NCBI GenBank assembly: GCA_949752795.1 | Contig: CATKHW010000422.1 | Span: 2,542,001 to 2,606,000 of the forward strand | Direction of reading: 5' to 3' | Source of the DNA: Hyperoodon ampullatus | Taxonomy: Eukaryota > Chordata > Mammalia > Artiodactyla > Ziphiidae | Length of the DNA stretch: 64,000 nt | In this document: positions 10,885-23,297 of the stretch, in pieces | How positions within the stretch are numbered: position 1 is the first letter of the stretch | How the letters are laid out: each line of letters starts with the position of its first letter | Position numbers and translations under genes: made by a program | The notes under the pieces: generated by a model | What the model was told of the DNA's origin: nothing | What the model saw: the letters and a program-made list of their open reading frames with translations, nothing else | The model's database searches: none

Positions 10885-12623
10885 CTTGGCCAAAAAGGGC
10901 GTATGCATTTTCTCCTGAATATATTCAAGAGAAAAGGCATACGCCCTTTTTGGCCAAGCAAGCAAGCGGGCAATGCAAATCTGCACAACACAGAAGTATC
11001 ACTTCCCACCGGTCAAAAGGGACATCCACAAAATGTGTAAAAACCAGAAAGGCAAGACAGGCCCTGGAGAACAGGGAGCCTTGTTATGCTGATGGGCGGG
11101 ATGTAAATTGCCAACTGCCTCTCTGGAGGCGTGCATTGTGTTCCCTAAAACAAGTAAACAACAGAGCTACAGATCCAAGGGCACTTCCAGTCTAGGGAAT
11201 ATACCTTGGGAAAACTGAAAATCAAAAAGACACAGCCACCCCAAAATTTAGGGCTGCACTGCTTACAAGGACCTCAACTTGGGTACACCTTAAATATCCC
11301 AGGAAATATAAAAATGGTTCAAAAAATTGTGGTACTTACGTACAATGGAATATCCCTCAGCCATGAAATCAATGTCATAAGACCAGTAGCAGCAAAATGG
11401 GTGGATTCAGGTATGATGATTCTAAGTGAAATAAGTCACACAGAAAAAGAAACTTATCATAAGATATCACTTATGAAGATCCTGTAAACATGGCTACACT
11501 TGAACTGAGTTAGGAAAGAGAACAGTGTCTCACATTTAGAAAACACTCTTATGCCTGCTTAAGGGGGAAGGAGAGGTGGGGTGATGCATAAAACCAGAGT
11601 TTGATATAAGCACAGGTACTGTTCCAAAAACCAACTATGGAATAGACAAGACCTACACCTTCCTCAGTGAAAGGGACTCAAAACCCCATATTTCCCGCAG
11701 AGGAATATATCTGACTAGTAAGAATCTTAAAACCTATGTATTGACATGTCTCCGTAAGGGAATCAAGTGTGTCTAGACTGGCATAAACATGGCAGCGAGA
11801 ATCAGCTCAAACCCACTATAAAAAGGAATTTCAAAAACAAAACAAAAAAACTGGGAAATTCTTTCCAATTCCTTCAGGGTCTCTGATGAAACCTGGAATG
11901 ATCCTATCTACAATGGCAGCTGGATGTGGCATAAGGCTGGACACTTGGGACTGAGAGGATTGGTGAGATTGGGTGAGCAAAGGCAGACCCTTTAAAGCAC
12001 AAATGCCTGGCACCCATTCCATGGGTCCCAACTCTCCAGGTTGAAGGGAATATTACTACAGTTATAACATGTACGGTAAACCTAGAGAACGGACACACAG
12101 TGAATACGAAAGGTTTCTAAACCTCAACAAATAGTCCCTTTCCTGTTGCTCCGGTTTGACTTTCCATCTGCTTTACTATCAACCTCCCAACTTGGAGAGA
12201 CAGACCCTTTAACCTCCTGGTTCGCACAGGTTGCCAATTTGGCAGAGGATGAAAGGGAAGAGGGAGAACCAATGAGAGAGTAGCTGTTAGGCATTTGGAC
12301 GGGCACATATCACTGTAATTTCCCGGCAGGAAGAAGAATTAACCAAAGTCTCAGCCATCCACCGGGAACCAGTATAGGTCCTGGACCAAAATTTTGGACT
12401 TGCGGTCAGCTCACCAAAAACGAGTTGAAGAATGGAGCTCAGGGGCACAACAATTCACAAACGGGCCGAGTAATAAAGGACAACTATCGTCCAAAAATCT
12501 GTTGATGGAAGGCAACGAGGCAGATTTGAAAGCGAGGCAGAATAACAGGAAACAGATTTCAAGAGGTACGTTGGAATCGCCTTTAAAGCACAGGAAGAGG
12601 GGCACAACTTCGACAATGATGCA
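10885..12623 (+). repeat. Satellite unit U7, 1,739 bp
   Basis: The palindrome has two mismatched pairs (gcattttc on the left, caagagaaaagg on the right). The same lesions and the nearby ctgcacaacacagaag occur only in U10, which proves common descent of the two units. Confidence 0.92.
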
Positions 12624-14362
12624 CTTGGCCAAAAAGGGCGTATGCGTTTTCTCCTGAATATATTCAGGAGAAAACGCATACGCCCTTTTTGGCCAAGCAA
12701 GCAAGCGGGCAATGCAAATCTGCACTACAAAGAAGTATCACTTCCCACCGGTCAAAAGGGACATCCACAAAATGTGTAAAAACCAGAAAGGCAAGACAGG
12801 CCCTGGAGAACAGGGAGCCTTGTTATGCTGATGGGCGGGATGTAAATTGCCAACTGCCTCTCTGGAGGAGTACATTGTGTTCCCTAAAACAAGTAAAGAA
12901 CAGAGCTACAGAGCCAAGGGCACTTCCAGTCTAGGGAATATACCTTGGGAAAACTGAAAACCAATAAGACAGAGCCACCCCAAAATTTAGGGCTGCACTG
13001 CTTACAAGGACCTCAACTTGGGTACACCTTAAATATCCCAGGAAATATAAAAATGGTTCAAATAATTGTGGTACTTACGTACGATGGAATATCCCTCAGC
13101 CATGAAATCAATGTCATAAGACCAGTAGCAGCAAAATGGGTGGATTCAGGTACGATGATTCTAAGTGAAATAAGTCACACAGAAAAAGAAACTTATCATA
13201 AGATATCACTTATGAAGATCCTGTAAACATGGCTACACTTGAACTGAGTTAGGAAAGAGAACAGTGTCTCACATTTAGAAAACACTCTTATGCCTGCTTA
13301 AGGGGGAAGGAGAGGTGGGGTGATGCATAAAACCAGAGTTTGATATAAGCACAGGTACCGTTGCAAAAACCAACTATGGAATAGACAAGGCCTACAACTT
13401 CCTCAGTGAAAGGGACTCAAAACCCCATACTTCCCGCAGAGGAATATATCTGACTAGTAAGAATCTTAAAACCTATGTATTGATATGTCTCCGTAACGGA
13501 ATCAAGTCTGTCTAGAGAGGCCTAAACATGGCAGCGAGAATCAGCTCAAACCCACTATAAAAAGGAATTGCAAAAACAAAACAAAAAAACTGGGAAATTC
13601 TTTCCAATTCCTTCAGGGTCTCTGATGAAACCTGGAATGATCCTATCTACAATGACAGCTGGATGTGGCATAAGGCTGGACACATGCGACTGAGAGGATT
13701 GGTGAGATTGGGTGAGCAAAGGCAGACCCTTTAAAGCACAAATGCCTGGCACCCATTCCATGGGTCCCAACTCTCCAGGTTGAAGGGAATATTACTACAG
13801 TTATAACATGTACGGGAAACCTAGAGAACGGACACACTGTGAATACGAAAGGTTTCTAAAACTCAACGAATAGTCCCTCTCCTGGTGCTCCGGTTTGACT
13901 TTCCATCTGCTTTACTATCAACCTCCCAACTTGGAGAGACAGCCCCTTTAACCTCCTGGTTCGCACAGGTTTCCAATTTGGCAGAGGATGAAAGGGAAGA
14001 GGGAGAACCAATGAGAGAGTAGCTGTTAGGCATTTGGACGGACACACATCACTCTAAATTCCAGGAAGGAAGAAGAATTAACCAAAGTCTCAGCCCAGCA
14101 CCAGGAACCAGCATAGGTCCTGAACCAAAATTTTGGACTTGCGGTCAGCTCACCAAAAACGAGTTGAAAACTGGAGCTCAGGGGCACAGCAATTCACAAA
14201 TTGGCCGAGTAATAAAGGACAACTATCGTCCAAAAATCTGTTGAGGGAAGGCAACGAGGCGGACTTGAAAGCGAGGCAGAATAGCAGGAATCAGATTTCA
14301 AGAGGTACGTTGGAATCGCCTTTAAAGCACAGGAAGAGGGGCACAACTTCGACAATGATGCA
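12624..14362 (+). repeat. Satellite unit U8, 1,739 bp
   Basis: The palindrome is perfect. This is the first unit of the right copy of the three-unit repeat, corresponding to U5. Private variants include tctagagaggcctaaac near 13,513. Confidence 0.92.
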
Positions 14363-16100
14363 CTTGGCCAAAAAGGGCGTATGCGTTTTCTCCTGAATAT
14401 ATTCAGGAGAAAACGCATACGCCCTTTTTGGCCAAGCAAGCAAGCGGGCAATGCAAATCTGCACTACAAAGAAGTATCACTTCCCACCGGTCAAAAGGGA
14501 CATCCACAAAATGTGTAAAAACCAGAAAGGCAAGACAGGCCCTGGAGAACAGGGAGCCTTGTTATGCTGATGGGCGGGATGTAAATTGCCAACTGCCTCT
14601 CTGGAGGTGTATATTGTGTTCCCTAAAACAAGTAAAGAACAGAGCTAAAGAGCCAAGGGCACTTCCAGTCTAGGAAATATAACTTGGGAATTCTGAAAAT
14701 CAATAAGACAGAGCCACCCCAAAATTTAGGGCTGCACTGCTTACAAGGACCTCAACTTGGGTACACCTTAATATCCCAGGAAATATAAAAATGGTTCAAA
14801 AAATTGTGGTACTTACGTACGATGGAATATCCCTCAGCCATGAAATCAATGTCATAAGACCAGTAGCAGCAAAATGGGTGGATTCAGGTACGATGATTCT
14901 AAGTGAAATAAGTCACACAGAAAAAGAAACTTATCATAAGATATCACTTATGAAGATCCTGTAAACATGGCTACACTTGAACTGAGTTAGGAAAGAGAAC
15001 AGTGTCTCACATTTAGAAAACACTCTTATGCCTGCTTAAGGGGGAAGGAGAGGTGGGGTGATGCATAAAACCAGAGTTTGATATAAGCACAGGTACCGTT
15101 CCAAAAACCAACTATGGAATAGACAAGACCTACACCGTCCTCAGTGAAAGGGACTCAAAACCCCATATTACCCACAGAGGAATATATCTGGCTAGTAAGA
15201 ATCTTAAAACCTATGTATTGATATGTCTCCGTAAGGGAATCAAGTGTGTCTAGACTGGCATAAACATGGCAGCGAGAATCAGCTCAAACCCACTATAAAA
15301 AGGAATTTCAAAAACAAAACAAAAAAACTGGGAAATTCTTTACAATTCCTTCAGGGTCTCTGATGAACCCTGGAATGATCCTATCTACAATGACAGCTGG
15401 ATGTGGCATAAGGAGGGACACTTGGGACTCAGACGATTGGTGAGATTGGGTGAGCAAATGCAGACCCTTTAAAACAATAATGCATGGCACCCATTCCATG
15501 GGTCCCAACTCTCCAGGTTGAAGGGAATATTACTACAGCTATAACATGTACGGGAAACCTAGAGAACGGACACACTGTGAATACGAAAGGTTTCTAAAAC
15601 TCAACGAATAGTCCCTCTCCTGGTGCTCCGGTTTGACTTTCCATCTGCTTTACTATCAACCTCCCAACTTGGAGAGACAGCCCCTTTAACCTCCTGGTTC
15701 GCACAGGTTTCCAATTTGGCAGAGGATGAAAGGGAAGAGGGAGAACCAATGAGAGAGTAGCTGTTAGGCATTTGGACGGACACACATCACTCTAAATTCC
15801 CGGCAGGAAGAAGAATTAACCAAAGTCTCAGCCCACCACCGGTAACCAGCATAGGTCCTGAACCAAAATTTTGGACTTGCGGTCAGCTCACCAAAAACGA
15901 GTTGAAAAATGGAGCTCAGGGGCACAGCAATTCACAAACTGGCCGAGTAATAAAGGACAACTATCGTCCAAAAATCTGTTGAGGGAAGGCAACGAGGTGG
16001 ACTTGAAAGCGAGGCAGAATAGCAGGAATCAGATTTCAAGAGGTACGTTGGAATCGCCTTTAAAGCACAGGAAGAGGGGCACAACTTCGACAATGATGCA
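14363..16100 (+). repeat. Satellite unit U9, 1,738 bp
   Basis: The palindrome is perfect. A one-base loss (cttaatatccc, near 14,770) breaks the 93-codon frame that is open in most units. Corresponds to U6. Confidence 0.92.
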
Positions 16101-17839
16101 CTTGGCCAAAAAGGGCGTATGCATTTTCTCCTGAATATATTCAAGAGAAAAGGCATACGCCCTTTTTGGCCAAGCAAGCAAGCGGGCAATGCAAATCTGC
16201 ACAACACAGAAGTATCACTTCCCACCGGTCAAAAGGGACATCCACAAAATGTGTAAAAACCAGAAAGGCAAGACAGGCCCTGGAGAACAGGGAGCCTTGT
16301 TATGCTGATGGGCGGGATGTAACTTGACAACTGCCTCTCTGGAGGAGTGCATTGTGTTCCCTAAAACAAGTAAACAACAGAGCTACAGAGCCAAGGGCAG
16401 TTCCAGTCTAGGGAATATACCTTGGGAAAACTGAAAATCAATAAGACAGAGCCACCCCAAAATTTAGGGCTGCACTGCTTACAAGGACCTCAACTTGGGT
16501 ACACCTTAAATATCCCAGGAAATATAAAAATGGTTCAAAAAATTGTGGTACTTACATACGATGGAATATCCCTCAGCCATGAAATCAATGTCATAAGACA
16601 AGTAGCAGCAAAATGGGTGGATTCAGGTACGATGATTCTAAGTGAAATAAGTCACACAGAAAAAGAAACTTATCATAACATATCACTTATGAAGATCCTG
16701 TAAACATGGCTACACTTGAACTGAGTTAGGAAAGAGAAGAGTGTCTCACATTTAGAAAACACTCTTATGCCTGCTTAAGGGGGAAGGAGAGGTGGGGTGA
16801 TGCATAAAACCAGAATTTGATATAAGCACAGGTACGGTTCCAAAAACCAATTATGGAATAGACAAGACCTACACCTTCCTCAGTGAAAGGGAATCAAAAC
16901 CCCATATTTCCCGCAGAGGAATATATCTGACTAGTAAGAATCTTAAAACCTATGTATTGACATGTCTCCGTAAGGGAATCAAGTGTGTCTAGACTGGCAT
17001 AAACATGGCAGCGAGAATCAGCTCAAACCCACTATAAAAAGGAATTTCAAAAACAAAACAAAAAAACTGGGAAATTCTTTCCAATTCCTTCAGGGTCTCT
17101 GATGAAACCTGGAATGACCATATGTAAAACGACAGCTGGATGTGGCATAAGGCTGCACACTTGGGACTGAGAGGATTGGTGAGATTGGGTGAGCAAATGC
17201 ATACCATTTAAAGCACAAATCCCTGGCACCCATTCCATGGGTCCCAACACTCCACCTTAAAGGGAATATTACTACAGCTATAACATGTACGGTAAACCTA
17301 GAGAACGGACACACAGTGAATACGAAAGCTTTCTAAACCTCAACAAATAGTCCCTCTCCTGTTGCTCCGGTTTGACTTTCCATCTGCTTTACTATCAACC
17401 TCCCAACTTGGAGAGACAGACCCTTTAACCTCCTGGGTCGCACAGGTTGCCAATTTTGCAGAGGATGAAAGGGAAGAGGGAGAACCAATGAGAGAGTAGC
17501 TGTTAGGCATTTGGACGGGCACATATCACTGTAATTTCCCGGGAGGAAGAAGAATTAACCAAAGTCTCAGCCGTCCACCGGGAACCAGTATAGGTCCTGA
17601 ACCAAAATTTTGGACTTGCGGTCAGCTCACCAAAAACGAGTTGAAGAATGGAGCTCAGGGGCACAACAATTCACAAACTGGCCGAGTAATAAAGGACAAC
17701 TATCGTCCAAAAATCTGTTGAGGGAAGGCAACGAGGCGGACTTGAAAGCGAGGCAGAATAACAGGAAACAGATTTCAAGAGGTACGTTGGAATCGCCTTT
17801 AAAGCACAGGAAGAGGGGCATAACTTCGACAATGATGCA
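16101..17839 (+). repeat. Satellite unit U10, 1,739 bp
   Basis: The palindrome carries the same two lesions as U7. The unassigned part has several private changes near 17,117-17,270, more than its partner unit. Confidence 0.92.
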
Positions 17840-18666
17840 CTTGACCAAAAAGGGCGTACGCTTTTTCTCCTGAATATATTCAGGAGAAAACGCATACGCC
17901 CTTTTTGGCCAAGCAAGCAAGCGGGCAATGCAAATCTGTACTACAAAGAAGTATCACTTCCAACCGGTTAAAAGGGAAATCCACAAAATATGTAAAAACA
18001 AGAAAGGCAAGACAGGTCCTGGAGAACAGGGAGCCTTGTTATGCTGATGGGCGGGATGTAAATTGCCATCTGCCTCTCTGGAGGAGTGCATTGTGCTCCC
18101 TAAAACAAGTAAACAACAGAGCTACATAGCCTAGGGCACTTCTAGTCTAGGGAATATACCTTGGGAAAACTGAAAATCAATAAGACAGAGCCACCCCAAA
18201 ATTTAGGGCTGCACTGCTTACAAGGACCTCAACTTGGGTACACCTTAAATATACCAGGAAATATAAAAATGGTTCAAAAAATTGTGGTACTTACGTACGA
18301 TGGAATATCCCTCAGCCATGAAATCAATGTCATAAGACCAGTAGCAGCAAAATGGTTGGATTCAGGTACGATGATTCTAAGTGAAATAAGTCACAGAGAA
18401 AAAGAAACTTATCATAAGATATCACTTATGAAGATCCTGTAAACATGGCTACACTTCAACTGAGTTAGGAAAGAGAACAGTGTCTCACATTTAGAAAACA
18501 CTCTTATGCCTGCTTAAGGGGGAAGGAGAGGTGGGGTGATGCATAAAACCAGAGTTTGATATAAGCACAGGTACCGTTCCAAAAACCAACTATGGAATAG
18601 ACAAGACCTACAACTTGCTCAGTGAAAGGGACTCAAAACCCCATATTTCCTGCAGAGGAATATATC

Positions 18667-18680
18667 TGACTAGTAAGAAT
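18667..18680 (+). repeat. Target-site duplication, left copy
   Basis: The 14-bp motif tgactagtaagaat precedes the SINE poly(A/T) end and is identical to 18909-18922. Uninterrupted units contain this motif once at the same place, so it is satellite sequence duplicated by the insertion. A C at 18666 and 18908 could extend it to 15 bp. Confidence 0.93.
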
Positions 18681-18907
18681 TTTTTTTTTTTTTTTTTTTG
18701 CCTTATTTTTTTTTTTGCCTTATGTGGGCCTCTCACTGTTGTGGCCTCTCCCGTTGCAGAGCACAGGCTCCGGACGCGCAGGCCAAGCGGCCATGGTTCA
18801 TGGGCCCAGCAGCTCCGCGGCATGTGGGATCTTCCCGGACCGGAGCACGAACCCGTGTCCCCTGCATCGGCAGGCGGTCTCTCAACCACTGAGCCACCAG
18901 GGAAGCC
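18681..18907 (-). mobile_element. CHR-type tRNA-derived SINE insertion
   Basis: Read on the minus strand, the element begins GGGCTTCCCTGGTGGCTCAG. It carries a tRNA-like A box (TGGCTCAGTGG, 18886-18896) and B box (GGTTCGTGCTC, 18843-18853), then the CHR-type body, and ends in an A-rich tail (T-run on the plus strand at 18681-18699 and 18707-18716). It matches the CHR SINE family of cetaceans and hippopotamus as I recall it, mobilised in trans by L1. It is the only foreign insertion in the 64 kb. The pol III boxes look intact, but CpG decay and the heterochromatic setting make activity doubtful. A gccttat motif occurs twice in the tail (18700-18706 and 18717-18723). Confidence 0.93.
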
Positions 18908-18908
18908 C

Positions 18909-18922
18909 TGACTAGTAAGAAT
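18909..18922 (+). repeat. Target-site duplication, right copy
   Basis: This is the second copy of tgactagtaagaat, immediately after the tRNA-like head of the SINE. Satellite sequence resumes without loss after it, as expected for target-primed retroposition. Confidence 0.93.
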
Positions 18923-19820
18923 CTTAAAACCTATGTATTGATATGTCTCCGTAAGGGAATCAAGTGTGTCTAGACTGGCATAAACATGGCAGCGAGAATC
19001 AGCTCAAACCCACTATAAAAAGGAATTTCAAAAACAAACCAGAAAAACTGGGAAATTCTTTACAATTCCTTCAGTGTCTCTGATGAAACCTGGAATGACC
19101 CTATCTACAACGACAGCTAGATGTGGCATAAGGCTGGACACTTGGGACTGAGAGGATTGGTGAGATTGGGTGAACAAATGCAGACCCTTTAAAGCAATAA
19201 TGCATGGCACCCATTCCATGGGTCGCAAATCTCAAGGTTGAAGGGAATATTACTACAGTTATAACATGTACGGGAAACCTAGAGAACGGACACACTGTGA
19301 ATACGAAAGGTTTCTAAAACTCAACGAATAGTCCCTCTCCTGGTGCTCCGGTTTGACTTTCCATCCGCTTAACTATCAATCTCCCAACTTGGAGAGACAG
19401 CACCTTTAACCTCCTGGTTCGCACAAGTTGCCAATTTGGCAGAGGATGAAAGGGAAGAGGGAGAACCAATGAGAGAGTAGCTGTTAGACATTTGGACGGG
19501 CACATATCACTGTAATTTCCCGGCAGGAAGAAGAATTATCCAAAGTCTCAGCCCCCCACCGGGAACCAGTATAGGTCCTGAACCAAAATTTTGGACTTGC
19601 GGTCATCTCACCAAAAACGAGTTGAAAACTGGAGCTCAGGGGCACAGCAATTCACAAACTGGCCGAGTAATAAAGGACAACTATCGTCCAAAAATCTTTT
19701 CAGGGAAGGCAACGAGGCGGACCTGAAAGCGAGGCAGAATAGCAGGAAACAGATTTCAAGAGGTGCGTTGGAATCGCCTTTAAAGCACAGGAAGAGGGGC
19801 ACAACTTGGACAATGATGCA

Positions 19821-21559
19821 CTTGGCCAAAAAGGGCATATGCGTTTTCTCCTGAATATATTCAGGAGAAAACTCATACGACATTTTTGGCCAAGCAAGCA
19901 AGCGGGCAATGCAAATCTGCACTACAAAGAAGTATCACTTCCCACCGGTCAAAAGGGACATCCACAAAATGTGTAAAAACCAGAAAGGCAAGACAGGCCC
20001 TGGAGAACAGGGAGCCTTGTTATGCTGATGGGCGGGATGTAAATTGCCAACTGCCTCTCTGGAGGAGTACATTGTGTTCCCTAAAACAAGTAAAGAACAG
20101 AGCTACAGAGCCAAGGGCACTTCCAGTCTAGGGAATATAACTTGGGAAAACTGAAAATCAACAAGACAGAGCCACCCCAAAATTTAGGGCTGCACTGCTT
20201 ACAAGGTCCTCAACTTGGGTACACCCTAAATATCCCAGGAAATATAAAAATGGTTCAAAAAATTGTGGTACTTACGTACGATGGAATATCCCTCAGCCAT
20301 GAAATCAATGTCATAAGACCAGTAGCAGCAAAATGGGTGGATTCAGGTACGATGATTCTAAGTGAAATAAGTCACAGAGAAAAAGAAACTTATCATAAGA
20401 TATCACTTATGAAGATCCTGTAAACATGGCTACACTTGAACTGAGTTAGGAAAGAGAACAGTGTCTCACATTTAGAAAACACTCTTATGCCTGCTTAAGA
20501 GGGAAGGAGAGGTGGGGTGATGCAGAAAACCAGAGTTTGATATAAGCACAGGTACCATTCCAAAAACCAACTATGGAATAGACAAGACCTACACCTTCCT
20601 CAGTGAAAGGGACTCAAAACCCCATATTTCCCGCAGAAGAATATATCTGACTAGTTAGAATCTTAAAACCTATGTATTGATATGTCTCCATAAGGGAATC
20701 AAGTGTGTCTAGACTGGCATAAACATGGCAGCGAGAATCAGCTCAAACCCACTATAAAAAGGAATTACAAAAACAAAACAAAAAAACTGGGAAATTCTTT
20801 ACAATTCCTTCAGGGTCTCTGATGAAACCTGGAATGACCCTATCTACAATGACAGCTGGATGTGGCATAAGGAGGGACACTTGGGACTGAGACGATTAGT
20901 GAGATTGGGTGAGCAATTGCAGACCCTATAAAGCACAAATGCCTGGCACCCATTCCATGGGTCCCAACTCTCCTGGTTGAAGGGAATATGACTACAGCTA
21001 TAACATGTACGGGAAACCTAGAGAACGGACACACTGTGAATATGAAAGGTTTCTAAAACTCAACGAATAGTCCCTCTCCTGGTGCTCCGGTTTGACTTTC
21101 CATCTGCTTTACTATCAACCTCCGAACTTGGAGAGACAGCCCCTTTAACCTCCTGGTTCGCACAGGTTTCCAATTTGGCAGAGGATGAAAGGGAAGAGGG
21201 AGAACCAATGAGAGAGTAGCTGTTAGGCATTTGGACGGGCACATAACACTCCAAATTCCCGGCAGGAAGAAGAATTAACCAAAGTCTCAGCCACCCACCT
21301 GGAACTAGCATAGGTCCTGAACAAAAATGTTGGACTTGCGGTCAGCTCACCACAAACGAGTTGAAAAATGGAGCTCAGGGGCACAGCAATTCAAAAACTG
21401 GCCGAGTAGTAAAGGACAACTATCGTCCAAAAATCTGTTGAGGGAAGGCAACGAGGCGGACTTGAGAGCGAGGCAGAATAGCAGGAAACAGATTTCAAGA
21501 GGTACGTTGGAATCACCTTTAAAACACAGGAAGAGGGGCACAACTTCGACAATGATGCA
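19821..21559 (+). repeat. Satellite unit U12, 1,739 bp
   Basis: The palindrome has four mismatches, among the most damaged in the window (left ggcatatg; right ctcatacgaca). Confidence 0.92.
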
Positions 21560-23297
21560 CTTGGCCAAAAAGGGCGTATGCGTTTTCTCCTGAATATATT
21601 CAGGAGAAAACGCATACGCCCTTTTTCGCCAAGCACGAAAGCGGGCAATGCAAATCTGCACTACAAAGAAGTATCACTTCCCACCGGTCAAAAGGGACAT
21701 CCACAAAATGTGTAAAAACCAGAAAGGCAAGACAGGCCCTGGAGAACAGGGAGCCTTGTTATGCTGATGGGCGGGATGTAAATTGCCAACTGCCTCTCTG
21801 GAGGAGTACATAGTGTTCCTTAAAACAAGTAAAGAATAGAGCTACAGAGCCAAGGGCACTTCCAGTCTAGGGAATATACCTTGGGAAAACTGAAAATCAA
21901 TAAGACAGAGCCACCCCAAAATTTAGGGCTGCACTGCTTACAAGGACCTCAACTTGGGTACACCTTAAATATCCCAGGAAATATAAAAATAATTCAAAAA
22001 ATTGTGGTACTTACGTACGATGGAATATCCCTCAGCCATGAAATCAATGTCATAAGACCAGTAGCAGCAAAATGGGTGGATTCAGGTACAATGATTCTAA
22101 GTGAAATAAGTCACACAGAAAAAGAAACTTATCATAAGATATCACTTATGAAGATCCTGTAAACATGGCTACACTTGAACTGAGTTAGGAAAGAGAACAG
22201 TGTCTCACATTTAGAAAACACTCTTATGCCTGCTTAAGGGGGAAGGAGAGGTGGGGTGATGCATAAAACCAGAGTTTGATATAAGCACAGGTACCGTTCC
22301 AAAAACCAACTATGGAATAGACAAGACCTACACCTTCCTCAGTGAAAGGGACTCAAAACCCCATATTTCCCACAGAGGAATATATCTGACTAGTAAGAAT
22401 CTAAAATCCTATGGATTGATATGTGTCCGTAGGGAATCAAGTGTGTCTAGACTGGCATAAACATGGCAGCGAGAATCAGCTCAAACCCACTATAAAAAGG
22501 AATTTCAAAAACAAAACAAAAAAACTGGGAAATTCTTTACAATTCCTTCAGGGTCTCTGATGAAACCTGGAATGACCCTATTTACAATGACAGCTGGATG
22601 TGGCATAAGGCTGGACACTTGGGACTGAGAGGATTGGTGAGATTGGATGAGTAAATGTAGACCATTTAAAGCAATAATGCATGGCACCCATTCCATGGGT
22701 CCCAACTCTCCTGGTTGAAGGGAATATTACTACAGTTATAACATGTACCGGAAACCTAGAGAACGGACACACTGTGAATACGAAAGGTTTCTAAAACTCA
22801 ACGAATAGTCCCTCTCCTGGTGCTCCGGTTTGACTTTCCATCTGCTTTACTATCAAACTCCCAACTTGGAGAGACAGCCCCTTTAACCTCCTGGTTCGCA
22901 CAGGTTGCCAATGTGGCAGAGGATGAAAGGGAAGAGGGAGAACCAATGAGAGAGTAGCTGTTAGGCATTTGGACGGGCACATATCACTGTAATTTCCCGG
23001 CAGGAAGAAGAATTAACCAAAGTCTCAGCCACCCACCGGGAACCAGTATAGGTCCTGAACCAAAATTTTGGACTTGCGGTCAGCTCACCAAAAACGAGTT
23101 GAAAAATGGAGCTCAGGGGCACAGCAATTCACAAACTGGCCGAGTAATAAAGGACAACTATCGTCCAAAAATCTGTTGAGGGAAGGCAATGAGGCGGACT
23201 TGAAAGCGAGGCAGAATAGCAGGAAACAGATTTCAAGAGGTACGTTGGAATCGCCTTTAAAGCACAGGAAGAGGGGCACAACTTCGACAATGATGCC
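21560..23297 (+). repeat. Satellite unit U13, 1,738 bp
   Basis: The palindrome has one mismatch (ttcgcc). From about 22.4 kb the unit belongs to a subfamily marked by atggattgatatgtgtccg and a one-base loss (ccgtaggg). Its second half matches U17. Confidence 0.92.

Larger units (their letters stand above)
7407..12623 (+). repeat. Three-unit higher-order repeat, left copy (U5-U7)
   Basis: This block of about 5,217 bp is repeated at once in 12624-17839. Unit-specific markers recur in the same order: caaacgggccgag before U5 and U8, and the damaged palindrome in U7 and U10. The copies carry many private differences, so this is an older event than the duplication at 43-57 kb. The left edge may lie up to 400 bp earlier. 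Confidence 0.8.
12624..17839 (+). repeat. Three-unit higher-order repeat, right copy (U8-U10)
   Basis: This is the partner of 7407-12623. Similarity by unit order continues to about 17.7 kb (shared gttgaagaatggagc and gaataacagg) and then fades. Part of U7 resembles U5 more than U10 around 11.8-12.0 kb, which suggests later exchange between units. Confidence 0.78.
17840..19820 (+). repeat. Satellite unit U11, 1,981 bp, interrupted by a SINE
   Basis: The unit is about 242 bp longer than its neighbours because of the CHR-type SINE and its target duplication in the L1 3' UTR relic. The palindrome has three mismatches (ttgacc; gtacgctttttc). Confidence 0.93.

Noticed and set aside
18615..18911. 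98-codon frame across the SINE
   Set aside because: It is composed of the T-run and reverse-complement SINE sequence, with no coding meaning.
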